A DNA stretch of 64,000 bases from Whalleya microplaca. Taxonomy: Eukaryota > Ascomycota > Sordariomycetes > Xylariales > Xylariaceae. The DNA is taken from positions 186,001 through 250,000 of the forward strand of contig MU385735.1 in NCBI GenBank assembly GCA_022497155.1, in the 5' to 3' direction. A program made the translations under genes and the position numbers. The notes under the pieces were generated by a model, which made no database searches, was not told where the DNA came from, and saw only the letters and a list, made by a program, of their open reading frames with translations. Position 1 is the stretch's first letter; every line of letters starts with the position of its first letter. Shown piece by piece: positions 12,417 through 22,280 of this stretch.

Positions 12417-12832
12417 CTAATCTATTGCTTCAGAAAGTAGGTAGTCATTATTCCAATCGTTGGTTGCCTCGTCGATGGTAGTGATCCGTGGACGGATGTT
12501 CCTATAGCCGCTTAGAAGCTTCTGGTCTAGTACGTTTGATGCACAGATAAGCTCGACTAGTATGCCGTGAGAATACGCGTCCTCCTGGAGGAACCCCCCG
12601 CGGCCGCCCCCTTTTGGTATCAATGTCAAGTCGACGCAAATTCTCCAGCCTGCCATCACCTGAAGAATTATCTCCTTTGTGGAATAAGTCTTATCGTCAC
12701 CGTCAAGATCTTTAACGAACATTTTCACCGGCCGCGGGTCCTGGTAGACTCGGGGGGCTAGGAGACCGGATTTCACATCACCGGATACATACTCCATCCT
12801 TGCCCTGGATACACAGATCTCTGTTCTTGTTG
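12417..12832 (-). CDS. Hypothetical protein or 3' exon of the neighbouring locus
   Basis: From the ATG at 12797 the frame codes for 126 residues (MEYVSGDVKSGLLAPRVY...). The frame is open further upstream to a TAG just before 12852, and that leader (KLDLDITTRTEICVSRAR) also looks coding. Amino-acid use is balanced, with WRICVDLTLIPKGGGRGGF and RPRITTIDEATNDWNNDYLL segments, so it is probably genuine protein. I recognise no domain. It follows a 179-codon minus-strand frame (12877-13416). The open frame running into it through EFEEFLDPLV is a different frame from that upstream gene, so the two may be parts of one gene with an unseen intron, or a broken gene. Confidence 0.45.
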
Positions 12833-12876
12833 TTATATCCAGGTCGAGCTTCTAAACCAATGGATCAAGAAATTCC

Positions 12877-13416
12877 TCAAACTCCTGGTCCAGCGTTTTG
12901 CTGAATCCCGGCGAAGTCGTACTGCAGCGAGCCGCCATAGGTTATACTCGAGTATCCCATCTGGTTCGTATGCTGATCTAACCCATTGCTAGGGAAGCCG
13001 CTGGCGTTCTTTCCCGTTGGGCCAGGGGTGTAGGGTACTTTACTTGACGTCTGCGACTGTCTAGAGACGCCGCTAGTTCTAACCTGGCTTTGGGTTGATA
13101 GGGACCTGGAGATGTTCGCGGAAGACGTTCCCTCGCCGAAGTATAGATAATCTGTTGGCTTCGGTTCCTTGGGCTCGGAGCGGTACTCTTGGCTCAACGG
13201 GCGTCTCTTTGAGATGGAAGCTTTCCGTAACCCCTTTGCTGGTTTTGATGTATATCGTCCTAACTCGGGTGCATTTTCTTCAGTGCACGCTTTTTGCTGG
13301 GATGAAGTGGAAGGATCATCGGCCCCGTCTAAGACGCCATCATCGTCATTAAGGGCTTTCTCGTCTTTAAGATCTTTCGTGCTTCTCAGGCGCGATATGA
13401 GTTTTCGCACGCTCAT
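12877..13416 (-). CDS. Hypothetical protein, low-complexity polar
   Basis: A single open frame of 179 codons from the ATG at 13416. Seen: a basic start (MSVRKLISRLRSTKD), then a Ser/Lys/Asp-rich, largely disordered stretch with PTDYLYFGEGTSSAN and a Gly/Tyr/Gln-rich end (GGSLQYDFAGIQQNAGPGV). No domain is recognised. In the overlapping frame the 3' end reads LDQEFEEFLDPLV before a TAG, which looks like a natural continuation, so the stop at 12877 could result from a frame change or an unmodelled intron. It probably belongs to the same transcription unit as the frame at 12417-12832. Confidence 0.45.
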   Translation of the reverse strand: MSVRKLISRLRSTKDLKDEKALNDDDGVLDGADDPSTSSQQKACTEENAPELGRYTSKPAKGLRKASISKRRPLSQEYRSEPKEPKPTDYLYFGEGTSSANISRSLSTQSQVRTSGVSRQSQTSSKVPYTPGPTGKNASGFPSNGLDQHTNQMGYSSITYGGSLQYDFAGIQQNAGPGV

Positions 13417-14349
13417 GTTTCTAATAGGAAAAAAAAGACAAGGACTAGCGGGATTGGACGTTATTGAAGTGGTTTTCGGGGAGATTTTGTGATTAGGGGG
13501 GCGTTGGAACTTTTTCGTCCTGATTTCAATTATTAGATACTATTTAAGAAAGCCTTTGAACTTGACAGATGAGCATATATGTTTGGATTTAAGGATAAAG
13601 GATATTCTGTGCGAAATAACAAGTTTTTGTTAGCATGGGACGGTTGCACGTCATTCTAGTGTCGTCATACCCTACCGCCAATTTGTGTAAGTACATAGCC
13701 TACCAAGTGGCTAACATTGAAACAAGCCTCAGTGACTGCTTGTTGAATCTCGTATATTAACAGGTGTGACCGGATCCTCATTATGTAGTCATATCCTTTA
13801 CGAGATGGAGCGACTCAGTATTTAATCCTGATTTCGAAAGGTAGGCACGCATTTGACTGAGCCTAGGTGAAGGCAAGTGTAGCTAATGCATTACTATTGG
13901 GGACTTCGACATACCACTTGGTAGTCCTGTACAATGCCAAGTATCAATCGAATGAATGTATGAGATTTGATTACTCTCCATAAATGGCAGCAAGGTGAAG
14001 AGACTAGTGACCGAGGCTTTGTCTTGATTTAGGAAGGATTTGCAGCTTGAAACTGAGGCTGTGAGAGGCGCTTACGCGGAAAGGAAAAACCCGTGGCACT
14101 AAGAAGGAGAGTTCACGCGTACGTCGCGTGAAATTCACCGTAGGATTTCTAGCAAGTCAGGTATCAAGAACTAAAAAAAACTTCATTGAATTATCGCGCC
14201 GTCTTGATGCGTATAGGGTATCTGCCAGACTGAAAATTGATTTGTTCCAGTACGCCGTAATGTCGTGATGAACCCAGAGATTACATTCCGCCAATGATTA
14301 TTACCAAATTTGATACTTCCAAGACCCAACTCATAATCGTAACATTCCC
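13417..14349. other. Intergenic, nothing recognised
   Basis: AT-rich; it contains the promoter side of the hypothetical locus and the 3' flank of the M50-like gene. Confidence 0.45.
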
Positions 14350-15273
14350 TTACCGAGTGGGGAGGAAATGCTGCGAATCCTCTTCCTGTTGTGCAAAAGA
14401 CTGTGGAAATGCAGCAATCCCAGCGATGATGCCAGCAGCCATGAAAATAACAGAGATGATGGACCAAATGACACCCCAGCATTGCGAGGAGCCACCATAG
14501 CGCTGAGCGAACACGCTAGCATCTGAGCTGTTGACTTTGCGTAAAATCAGATCATCGCACTTTAGGCTTGGTTAGCATACACAGGAAGTATTCACGATAA
14601 ATTGGGTAGAACTAACAATATCCCACACGCTATATAGCGAGCTCATCACGCCAATGAACAGCACCACGAATCGCAGCGGCTCGGCATGGACAATGAACCA
14701 GCATGCCACTAGAAGTCCGACGGCGAGCAGGATCGTTACGATGGTGAGCCAATCCCTCTTTCCCCACCAGAGCGTGAGCAGGAAGCATACACCCAAAACC
14801 ATGCTAGCGACCTTGCTTGCGACAATGTTAAAGCCGCAGAAGATAAGAAGGGCGCCGATGAATGAGGATCCTAGGTAGCCCGCAGGTAAGGTAATGGCGC
14901 TTTTACCGCCGACCATGTGAGTGACACCACCTTCGCGCGGGTCAAGCGAAATAGACTTGACACGCCCGCCCGTGCAGCATGCCGTGATCGCGTGGCCGAA
15001 CTCATGGAACGCGATGACAAGCATTTTGAAAGGCCACAGGGACCAGCGAACGTAGGGTACATTCCAGAGGATAGCGATAACCACGATGTACACGGCGATG
15101 ATGCCTAGGGTGACTTTCTGCGAATCGCTCGTAACCGTCAAGTCACGGCGTGATATGACATCTCGGCGCGCAAGCCTGGCGACCTCCGGGCCGGCTGCGA
15201 CTACAGCGGCTCTGGCACTCCGGATCAGATGCTCGGTCAGAAAGGCTCCGGATTTCTCGAATATAGGAGCCAT
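14350..15273 (-). CDS. M50-like membrane metallopeptidase
   Basis: Exons 14617-15273 and 14350-14559 (57-bp intron with a GCTAAC branch site) give 288 residues. Seen: zinc-ligand motif HEFGH at residues 90-94 within a membrane-associated segment, preceded by a transmembrane helix (about 55-72). Several hydrophobic helices follow (about 135-155, 157-172, 178-195, 200-216), and another after the splice in exon 2 (WGVIWSIISVIFMAAGIIAG). This matches the fungal peptidase M50B-like family, in which HExxH sits in a multi-pass membrane protein. The partner aspartate motif is not evident, so proteolytic activity is inferred. A Cys- and Ser-containing segment (YGGSSQCWG) joins the last two helices. 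The cellular membrane is unknown. Confidence 0.85.
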
Positions 15274-17579
15274 GTTCGGGGCTTCAACGTAACGAACGAA
15301 GGATAGAACGAATGTGTGTGTATTTCTAATTCAGGTGTTACAAAGGGGTCAGGAAACGGCAGGTTGTCAGCTCCATGGATTAAATCTCAGTAGATCAGGG
15401 CTTTGCGACGATGGCTGGACGGGCTGGATGACGTGGACAGGTGGGCTGGGTGTCGTGTTTTGCTGCTCTTTGCCCTCTAACAGCTGAAACAGCATAACGC
15501 AAGCACGTCGCTGCGCCTCTGTTGCTGTGGCGGTGATTGCATATTTTCTTCAGTCGCGTGTACCTGGCGCACTGCCAAGTGGGGTGATAAGGTGATATGG
15601 GGTCGACTAATTTTAGATCCCGAAATGCTAATGCCGGACAGCCGGACTCCCGGGACGCAATCTATCACAAAGTATATTGTACATCTAGCTTTCTCTATCT
15701 ACACGTATGTCTTCCTCTCAGTTATCTATAAATCCAGGTACAATATAATATACCTCAACCGTTAAACTGCCCATTCACGCTGATAGGGATCATCTTTGTG
15801 GAACATAGATCATATAAACCTAGCTTTATGGATTGACCAATAGATGAAAGTTTCGACGAGGGTTCTTCGAGTATAGTCATTCTCTATACCTAGTTCGGTT
15901 TCAACTCTATGGCAGGCTATCATTCTTTGAGGCGCATATAACAATTCATCCTTGTCAAAACCTCAAACTGATAGGACATAGTTAAACAGCGGCTGTCGAG
16001 GTTGAACCCACGCAGTTGATTGTGTCCGGTGCTGCTGTCATAGTCATCGACAATACTTACAATGCCAACTGGCCTACCGAAACTCTCATGCCTCGACTTT
16101 AGACATCACTATAAGAGTCCATAGTTGAGAGGAAGACCAAGAGACCAAGAGCGTAGTATGGGCTTCTGGCCTCTTGATCTAGAAGAATATACACTTCTTA
16201 ACTCATATATAGAAGAAGCCGTTAGATATTCCGGCCCACATCTTCAGTACAGCTTCGGAGATACTGTCCTAGAAAGTTGCCTTGATATAAAGACTTATAA
16301 ATAACTGATTGTATCGATGATAAGCTTTTGTGTTCCATGGTACGATACTTGGGCCTTCTACTTTTTTCTGTGAATTTGTTTTTACCAACATAGCATATAT
16401 ATGAGGGAGTTGAATTTGAGAAATTCTCAAAACCCGAGACGATATATGTAAAGGCAAGTGGGTATTCTGTTCTTTTGTAGGTGCAAAGCTACCTAGACCT
16501 AGATCCAAATAGTAACGTTGGATTTCATGCCAGGATACAACTCAGGACGGCGCTAAAACGTGGTGACAAGATGTAGATCTTATAACAAAACGTCGAACAA
16601 AATGCCGTTCATAGCCCCCAAAGTGAGACAACTTATTCAACCCAATTGATACCGTCAATCTTAAAAGAGAGATTAATTGGTTGCCTCTGCACAAGTTCAA
16701 TTTCAACAGCCGATACGGTCCGACTAGAGCAACGTTGCGAACTGCCTACCTAGAAAGCAACTCAGAGCATCGCTGATCAGCACCTTAGGTTGGGGCCGGG
16801 CAACAGTCACCCAATTGTGAAGAAATCGCATGTTCTATACTGAGACATTTAATTGACTGCGATTGGGCAAGAGTGTGGCCAGGGAAGGCACTATAACCCA
16901 ATGCTTTTGTAAGAGAAAGCCAAGACCGCCGGACGGCATTGGAAGGTAGTATTATTACCTTGCACGAGTGTTGGTGATAGCTAGTGATAGCGACCGGGTG
17001 AGTTGGATACGAGGCCTAAATATAGGGTGTCTCAGAGGGACACTGGGTAATTGGGAAATAACGTGCCGTGATGTCATGCAGACCCAATGGATTGTCTATA
17101 TTGTAGGTTCTAGATAGCTTGCGGCGAGTCCCAGGCGACAATGTTACCAAAAGAAGCTCGGATCCTAGGCCAACGGTCGCCGCTTCGGGAAAAGGGGCAG
17201 GCAACGTTTTTCTCCGGCAAATAGACGGGAGGCACGTCTACCAGCGTGTTAGGTTACACCGGGCGGCCTTTTCTCTCCATTCTAGGCCCGATGGAAGATT
17301 GATGGAAGATCTTGGTGACCGGATAACCGAAAGCACATGATCGACCATCATCCAACGAGTTGGTATATAGATCTCGAAGGGTCGCAACCTTCTTGATCAT
17401 ATCACAACAACTCGCCACACTCGCTACACTCACTCGTTCAAACTTGACATTCGTTCAAACATACCCAATCAACAAACCAAACACCACAAACACCACAAAC
17501 ACCACAAACACCACAAACACCACAAACACCACAAACACCACAAACACCACAAACACCACAAACACCACAAACGTTCAAG
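15274..17579. other. Long intergenic region, nothing recognised
   Basis: About 2.3 kb of AT-rich sequence. Its right end is the promoter of the small secreted protein and contains the 9-bp tandem repeat annotated separately. Short frames (for example 16269-16508 minus) show no domain. Confidence 0.45.
17483..17572 (+). repeat. Tandem repeat, ten copies of a 9-bp unit
   Basis: Ten perfect head-to-tail copies of ACCACAAAC fill 90 bases and end 7 nt before the start codon of the secreted protein at 17580. It therefore lies in the 5' leader or core promoter. The 9-bp period would encode an Asn-Thr-Thr repeat if translated, but no upstream ATG is in frame. Exact repetition suggests recent expansion and length polymorphism between strains. 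Confidence 0.95.
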
Positions 17580-18078
17580 ATGAAGGTACTGTTCGGTGCA
17601 TCGCTCGCCAGCCTCTTCACCGCCGGCCTGGCTCTACCTACCATCAGCCCCTTCACCGTGTCCAAGTTCTCGGCCGGAGCCACCCCGCATTCATCTCTTG
17701 GATTGTGAGTTGATTCCGATGTTGATACGGGTGTCTTCGATTTGTCACTGACGATATGGCAGCGTCGAGCTCACTTGGTCGTATGCGGCGCGCAAGAACG
17801 CCACGCAGACGAACTGCTCTGCTCAACCTGGAACATACCAGGTCTTCCCTTCGGTGCCGCGAACATTTTGCAGCGATCCCTTGACGTCTTTCAACCTGAC
17901 GCGGACGGAGGACGGTGGTGCCAGTCTTGAGCTCTGGTACGAGCAGACGCCCGGGTCGTTCGCACACGCCGTCCACCCTATCAAGTCGGAGGAGATCGTG
18001 TGGTCGAATCAACAGTCTCCCACTGGGACCGTGCAGGTCTATTCAGGCCCGCAGAACTTTACCGTTAAGGCAGACTAG
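17580..18078 (+). CDS. Small secreted protein, hypothetical
   Basis: Exons 17580-17704 and 17763-18078 (58-bp intron) give 146 residues. Seen: a signal peptide (MKVLFGASLASLFTAGLA, cleavage about 18-19), two Cys in the mature chain (NCSAQPG and TFCSDP) that could pair, and several N-glycosylation sequons (KNATQTNCS, FNLT, QNFT). Residues about 40-60 (FVELTWSYAARKNATQTNC) and the end (GTVQVYSGPQNFTVKAD) suggest a small beta-rich fold. No known family is recognised. The start was chosen because it gives the signal peptide. It could be a cell-wall-associated or effector-like protein; that is inference. Confidence 0.75.
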
Positions 18079-18963
18079 GTATCCATAGGTGGAGAATGAT
18101 GCATCGTAGGAGAAGATAGGTTGATGGTCCGGCAGGTGGGCATTTGAAATCGAGGTTGGGGCAGCCTAATATCTAGATACGCCTTGAAGCATTTTTACTG
18201 CACTTAGAACACATAATATATAGAGTGGTCTTCTCTTTTGAAACGACATGCTGTTTATATGTGTGAGGTTGTATATGTACAAAAGATGGTAAATATGGCG
18301 ACCTACAACATGATACTAGACTGATGATTTGCTCTGCTGCTTGACCCATACTTGATACAAAAGGTGACGACTCATGAGATCGACTCTGTATGTTACTTAG
18401 GGGATCAAAATGATAACAACTATAGGTCAACTTAGAGTGACCTTAACAAATCTACGTCTGGTAAATGAATAAAAGATGTAATATAGTATTAGGTAGTCTG
18501 TAAAGAAAAAGTAATGGCTATATAAACCGGTACATGGAACTTGGCTGCTTGTCTGCTTTGTATGCACAGTTTATATGTACAGATATCAGTGGCACCCGCT
18601 ATCGATAGGTACAGAATAGGTATTACGAGCAGTACTGCGATCAGTGAAAGTGAGCACTAAGCTGCCCCGTAATTTGCCACTAGTCACCGCCTGAAGTAGG
18701 TCGCCTAACACAAATGCGCCGGTGCCAAAGCAAAAAGTCTGGGCAGCTGTCAGCATCCATCGCATCGGAATAATCTGTGTCACTGTCTTTGCCTCTGTCT
18801 CTGTCTCTGTCTCTCCTTCTCCTCGTCACCTCACATCACCTCACCTCAACTCAAAATCGCGATGCACGTTGGACATACACGATTCCTGCCTCGCTGAGTC
18901 TATCATTACTCCCGTCAACCTCTTCTTACTGGACCTGTTCGCCATGAGCTTCGTCCATGTACC
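18079..18963. promoter_or_regulatory. Intergenic and 5' leader of the ZZ/EF-hand gene
   Basis: The 3' flank of the secreted gene is AT-rich. From about 18788 the sequence becomes pyrimidine-rich with repeated CTCTGT units (18792-18815), then CACCTCA repeats, a typical fungal promoter/leader signature. An ATG at 18945 precedes the chosen start and is out of frame with it. Confidence 0.45.
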
Positions 18964-21822
18964 ATGGCGACCTTTTCCACTTCTGCAGCCGCTTCGACCT
19001 TGACCCGGCCGCGAGTCGCCGTCGCCCTCGTTTCTGCTATAACCGCCGCGTCCCTGGGCTTCTACTACTACTACTACAGTTCCCGGTACCGTGCTTCCGA
19101 AGCTGACTTTGTTCCGGGCCCTGGTCTACACCGGTCTAATGCACTGCGACGACACCACCGAGGCTCCCACCATCACGATGATTCCTCTGAGTCTGAATCC
19201 CACGGCGATGAGAATGCCGATGCGAATGCTCTGGCTCCCATCCGGGATGCCGTAGCTCAGCCAGACGATCAGAACCCCGACGATTGGTACAACGATCCCA
19301 GCCAGGCCCCGCGACAGCGCACCGGAGAGAACATCGTCACCTTGCTGTTCAGGGTGTCCGAAGACAACGCGCGCCGGAATGCCTACGTTCACCGCGGCTG
19401 TCAGTGTAATGGCTGTGGCATGGTCCCCATACGTGGAATCCGGTATCGCTGTGCCAACTGCGCCGACTTCGACCTGTGCGAGGTCTGCGAGTCGCAAGGC
19501 CTACATAACAAGGCACACATCTTCTACAAGGTCAAAGTGCCTGCGCCCCCTTTTGGTCCTCGTCATATACAGCCCGTTTGGTATCCGGGAGATCCCGACA
19601 ACTCTATACGCAACCTACCGCGCTATCTGCTCACCCAGTGGTCCCACGACACCGGCTTCGAACGAGTCGAGCTGGAGGCTTTCTGGGAGCAATGGACTTT
19701 CATGGCAAATACCGAGTGGCGGGATGACCCGAACCAGCTGGGTCTGGCCATGGATCGGAAGACCTTTGAACGATGCCTTGTACCGTCTGGCGGCTATCGA
19801 CACGCAGCACCCAACCTGATCCACGACCGCATGTTTGCCTTTTACGACACTAACCATGACGACCTGATCGGCTTCGAGGAATTCTTGCACGGCGTGTCGT
19901 ACAGAAAGAGGAAGGACAAGCTCAGGAAAACGTTCGAAGGCTACGATATCGATGGCGATGGGTACGTAAGTCGACGAGACTTCCTACGCATGTTTCGAGC
20001 ATACTATGTACTTTACAAGCAGATGCACAAGGACATTCTTGAAGGTCTTGACGACCACGTGATGACGACCACAGAGGCCCAACAGCTTATCAATGGCAGG
20101 CAGCCCTTGAGCAGCCTTTTCGGCAGGGAGGGCAGGGTCCCCGAAGCTGATCACTCGAGGCCGATGGAGGGCAAGGTCTTCCGGTCGAATGGAGACGTCG
20201 AGGTCAACGACGATAAAGGAGTCACCAACGAGGACAAGACGGATACTGCTAGTCGCGAAGAGATTCTCAATGGATTGTTCACCCGAAATAGCAACCAGAG
20301 CTTCTTCACAGAATCATTTGGAACCTCCAGAAGACCTCATTCCCCTGAGGGGGATACTCGTTACTGGTCGGGAATCATCAACCCTCCCCACAACACAGTC
20401 GATCTGACCTCACTACTCTACGGCGACTATACGCAACTAGATGATATCCTGGAGTCATTCCGCCGTGAAGAGCAACAAAGGCAGGGCAATGATGCGGAGA
20501 GTGGCTCATCTGATGAAGATGGCCAAAGTGAATCTGAAAACCAAGATGTTGACGGCGCTGACGAAGAGGTAAATGGCATTCTCGACCCGAACGAGACCGC
20601 GGTGCCAATTGCAAACCGAGCAATTCCAGATGCTAGCAGATTTACCAACACCCTCCCAACAGAGAGCCAGCTACGAGTGCAGCACCAAGCTGTTGTTGCA
20701 AATGGCCAACGATTAGGCATTGATAAGCGAAAGAGAGTCCTTGCTAGAAAACAACTATATGAGAGATGGAAGCGACGTCAGTTCTACCTGGATGAAGAAG
20801 AAGGTGGTCTACCTCCGGATGGCTGGGACGAGAATCAGGATGTGCTACTCAGTTTGAACGGCATCGCCGAGTCGTCTAAGTCAGCCCCGCAGTTTCTGTC
20901 ACCACGTTCCAGGTCATCTTCCAAAGTGCGCTTTGCCGAAGACGCGGATGATTACGAAACCAGGTCCAATCCATCCACCTCTTCGCGTAGCGTGCCGGAG
21001 AGGTGGGGTGGTATGGAAATACCTGATGCAGAGCGAGATGCCGGCAAAGAAATCCTTTACCAGGTCACACAGCAGGCTTTCAACGAATTACTAGACGAAA
21101 TCTTTAAGAAGAAGGAGGATCTCGCTGTACGTGCGGCCGAAACCAAAGAACAGCGGCAGAAACATCGTCAGCGGTTAGATAAAATCAACTTGGACGATGA
21201 AGAGGACAGCCTTGACAAAGAGTCTAATGAGAGGTCACATACACACTCATCCACCAGCCCCCGACCGATTCCCCATCAGAGCCTGGATGAATTGCTGTCT
21301 GCTAGTGGCTACACAGTCAGTCCATCTGCCCAGAATGGCGAGACACAGGAAGCAGGACCTGCGTCGGGTTCAGCTGAAGAATTGCAAGACGAAAACAAAA
21401 GAACACCAGCTATCAACGAAGAAGCGACCACGTCGTCGATTGATGTAACTTCTACGGAGCCTGGGGAGACTCGTGATCCTACTATGCCTCAGAACCGGCC
21501 TAACAGTTTAACACAAACCACAACCAATGGCGTCCAGTCTCGGGTAGAAGTACCCTCAATCAATGGAACCAAACCTTCAAGGGGTGCTCAAGCTACGGAG
21601 TCGAGAATTCACAAACCCGACTCGCCAGATCACGTCCCACGCTCGACACTGCTGATATGGAAGCGGCTTGACCTTGCCGAGCAGGAAGCAAGGGAAAGGG
21701 GCGGCTGGGGTAGGCTTAGCTACCAGGAGTTCGAAGAGATCTACCGGAGACATGAAATTCAGGATAGTAGCCGCAACAGGCTCGATTACCTCGGTAGCTG
21801 GATCGACTTCTGCATTCCCTAG
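18964..21822 (+). CDS. Membrane-anchored ZZ zinc-finger and EF-hand protein
   Basis: A single exon of 952 residues. Seen: an N-terminal hydrophobic segment (about 15-37, ending in a Tyr run), probably a membrane anchor or mitochondrial-type leader. A His/Asp/Ser-rich linker follows. A ZZ-type zinc finger spans about 146-190 (CQCNGCGMVPIRGIRY, then CANC and CEVC, with His181 and His185). Two EF-hand loops lie at D295-E306 (DTNHDDLIGFEE) and D328-D339 (DIDGDGYVSRRD). The C-terminal half is acidic and disordered with a coiled-coil-like basic stretch (about 700-740), and the end has a conserved-looking block (TLLIWKRLDLAEQEARERGGWGRLSYQEFEEIYR). ZZ fingers bind peptides and EF hands bind calcium, so a calcium-responsive adaptor on a membrane is inferred. 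The start at 18964 is the first in-frame ATG. Confidence 0.85.
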   Translation: MATFSTSAAASTLTRPRVAVALVSAITAASLGFYYYYYSSRYRASEADFVPGPGLHRSNALRRHHRGSHHHDDSSESESHGDENADANALAPIRDAVAQPDDQNPDDWYNDPSQAPRQRTGENIVTLLFRVSEDNARRNAYVHRGCQCNGCGMVPIRGIRYRCANCADFDLCEVCESQGLHNKAHIFYKVKVPAPPFGPRHIQPVWYPGDPDNSIRNLPRYLLTQWSHDTGFERVELEAFWEQWTFMANTEWRDDPNQLGLAMDRKTFERCLVPSGGYRHAAPNLIHDRMFAFYDTNHDDLIGFEEFLHGVSYRKRKDKLRKTFEGYDIDGDGYVSRRDFLRMFRAYYVLYKQMHKDILEGLDDHVMTTTEAQQLINGRQPLSSLFGREGRVPEADHSRPMEGKVFRSNGDVEVNDDKGVTNEDKTDTASREEILNGLFTRNSNQSFFTESFGTSRRPHSPEGDTRYWSGIINPPHNTVDLTSLLYGDYTQLDDILESFRREEQQRQGNDAESGSSDEDGQSESENQDVDGADEEVNGILDPNETAVPIANRAIPDASRFTNTLPTESQLRVQHQAVVANGQRLGIDKRKRVLARKQLYERWKRRQFYLDEEEGGLPPDGWDENQDVLLSLNGIAESSKSAPQFLSPRSRSSSKVRFAEDADDYETRSNPSTSSRSVPERWGGMEIPDAERDAGKEILYQVTQQAFNELLDEIFKKKEDLAVRAAETKEQRQKHRQRLDKINLDDEEDSLDKESNERSHTHSSTSPRPIPHQSLDELLSASGYTVSPSAQNGETQEAGPASGSAEELQDENKRTPAINEEATTSSIDVTSTEPGETRDPTMPQNRPNSLTQTTTNGVQSRVEVPSINGTKPSRGAQATESRIHKPDSPDHVPRSTLLIWKRLDLAEQEARERGGWGRLSYQEFEEIYRRHEIQDSSRNRLDYLGSWIDFCIP

Positions 21823-22280
21823 GGGGTTATTATACGTCTTGACCATAGTGGTTATTGATGATGTGTATATTAGTTGTAGATCCGTGACGCGTAATGAATA
21901 GTGGTATTTAATGACGCCTGCTCCTTTTCTTTGTTGACGATGCCTGCAAGTGAATGTTTCATGTAGTAATGAATCAGCAGACCTGACAGGCGGGCTATCG
22001 GCTAAGTTCGTTGATCTTGACGAACTTGCTTAGATACTGCCTGTCTGCTACCCTCCAACTTAATGAACTTATCTCACTCTCCTCGACGCATTATTCGTTC
22101 ATTCCAAATGCTAATGGTCGCTATCAGTAGAGACAGCATTATATTTAAGGCTAAGTATAATGCTTAGCATAGCTATAGCTTACTCTTTAAAAATTGAGTA
22201 TATAATATATCAAGCTATGGATAGGGGAAGCAGATGTGATTTATGTCTTGTTAGATACGAAAACGCAATGTGCTACCCAT
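21823..22280. other. Intergenic between convergent genes, with hairpin
   Basis: It separates the 3' ends of the ZZ/EF-hand and propeller genes. It contains the inverted repeat at 21986-22044 annotated separately and AT-rich sequence. Confidence 0.5.
21986..22044. repeat. Imperfect inverted repeat (hairpin)
   Basis: Arms of about 25 bases flank a short 8-base loop (TGATCTTG). Each arm starts ACAGGC and ends AGTTCGT when the right arm is read in reverse complement; the middle of the arms is less well matched. It lies between two convergent genes, so it could act in 3' end formation, or be a relic of a small inverted-repeat element. Confidence 0.6.

Noticed and set aside
17483..17572. Regular repeats considered as a CRISPR-like array
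   Set aside because: The units are 9 bp, contiguous and without spacers, in a eukaryotic genome. This is an ordinary minisatellite.
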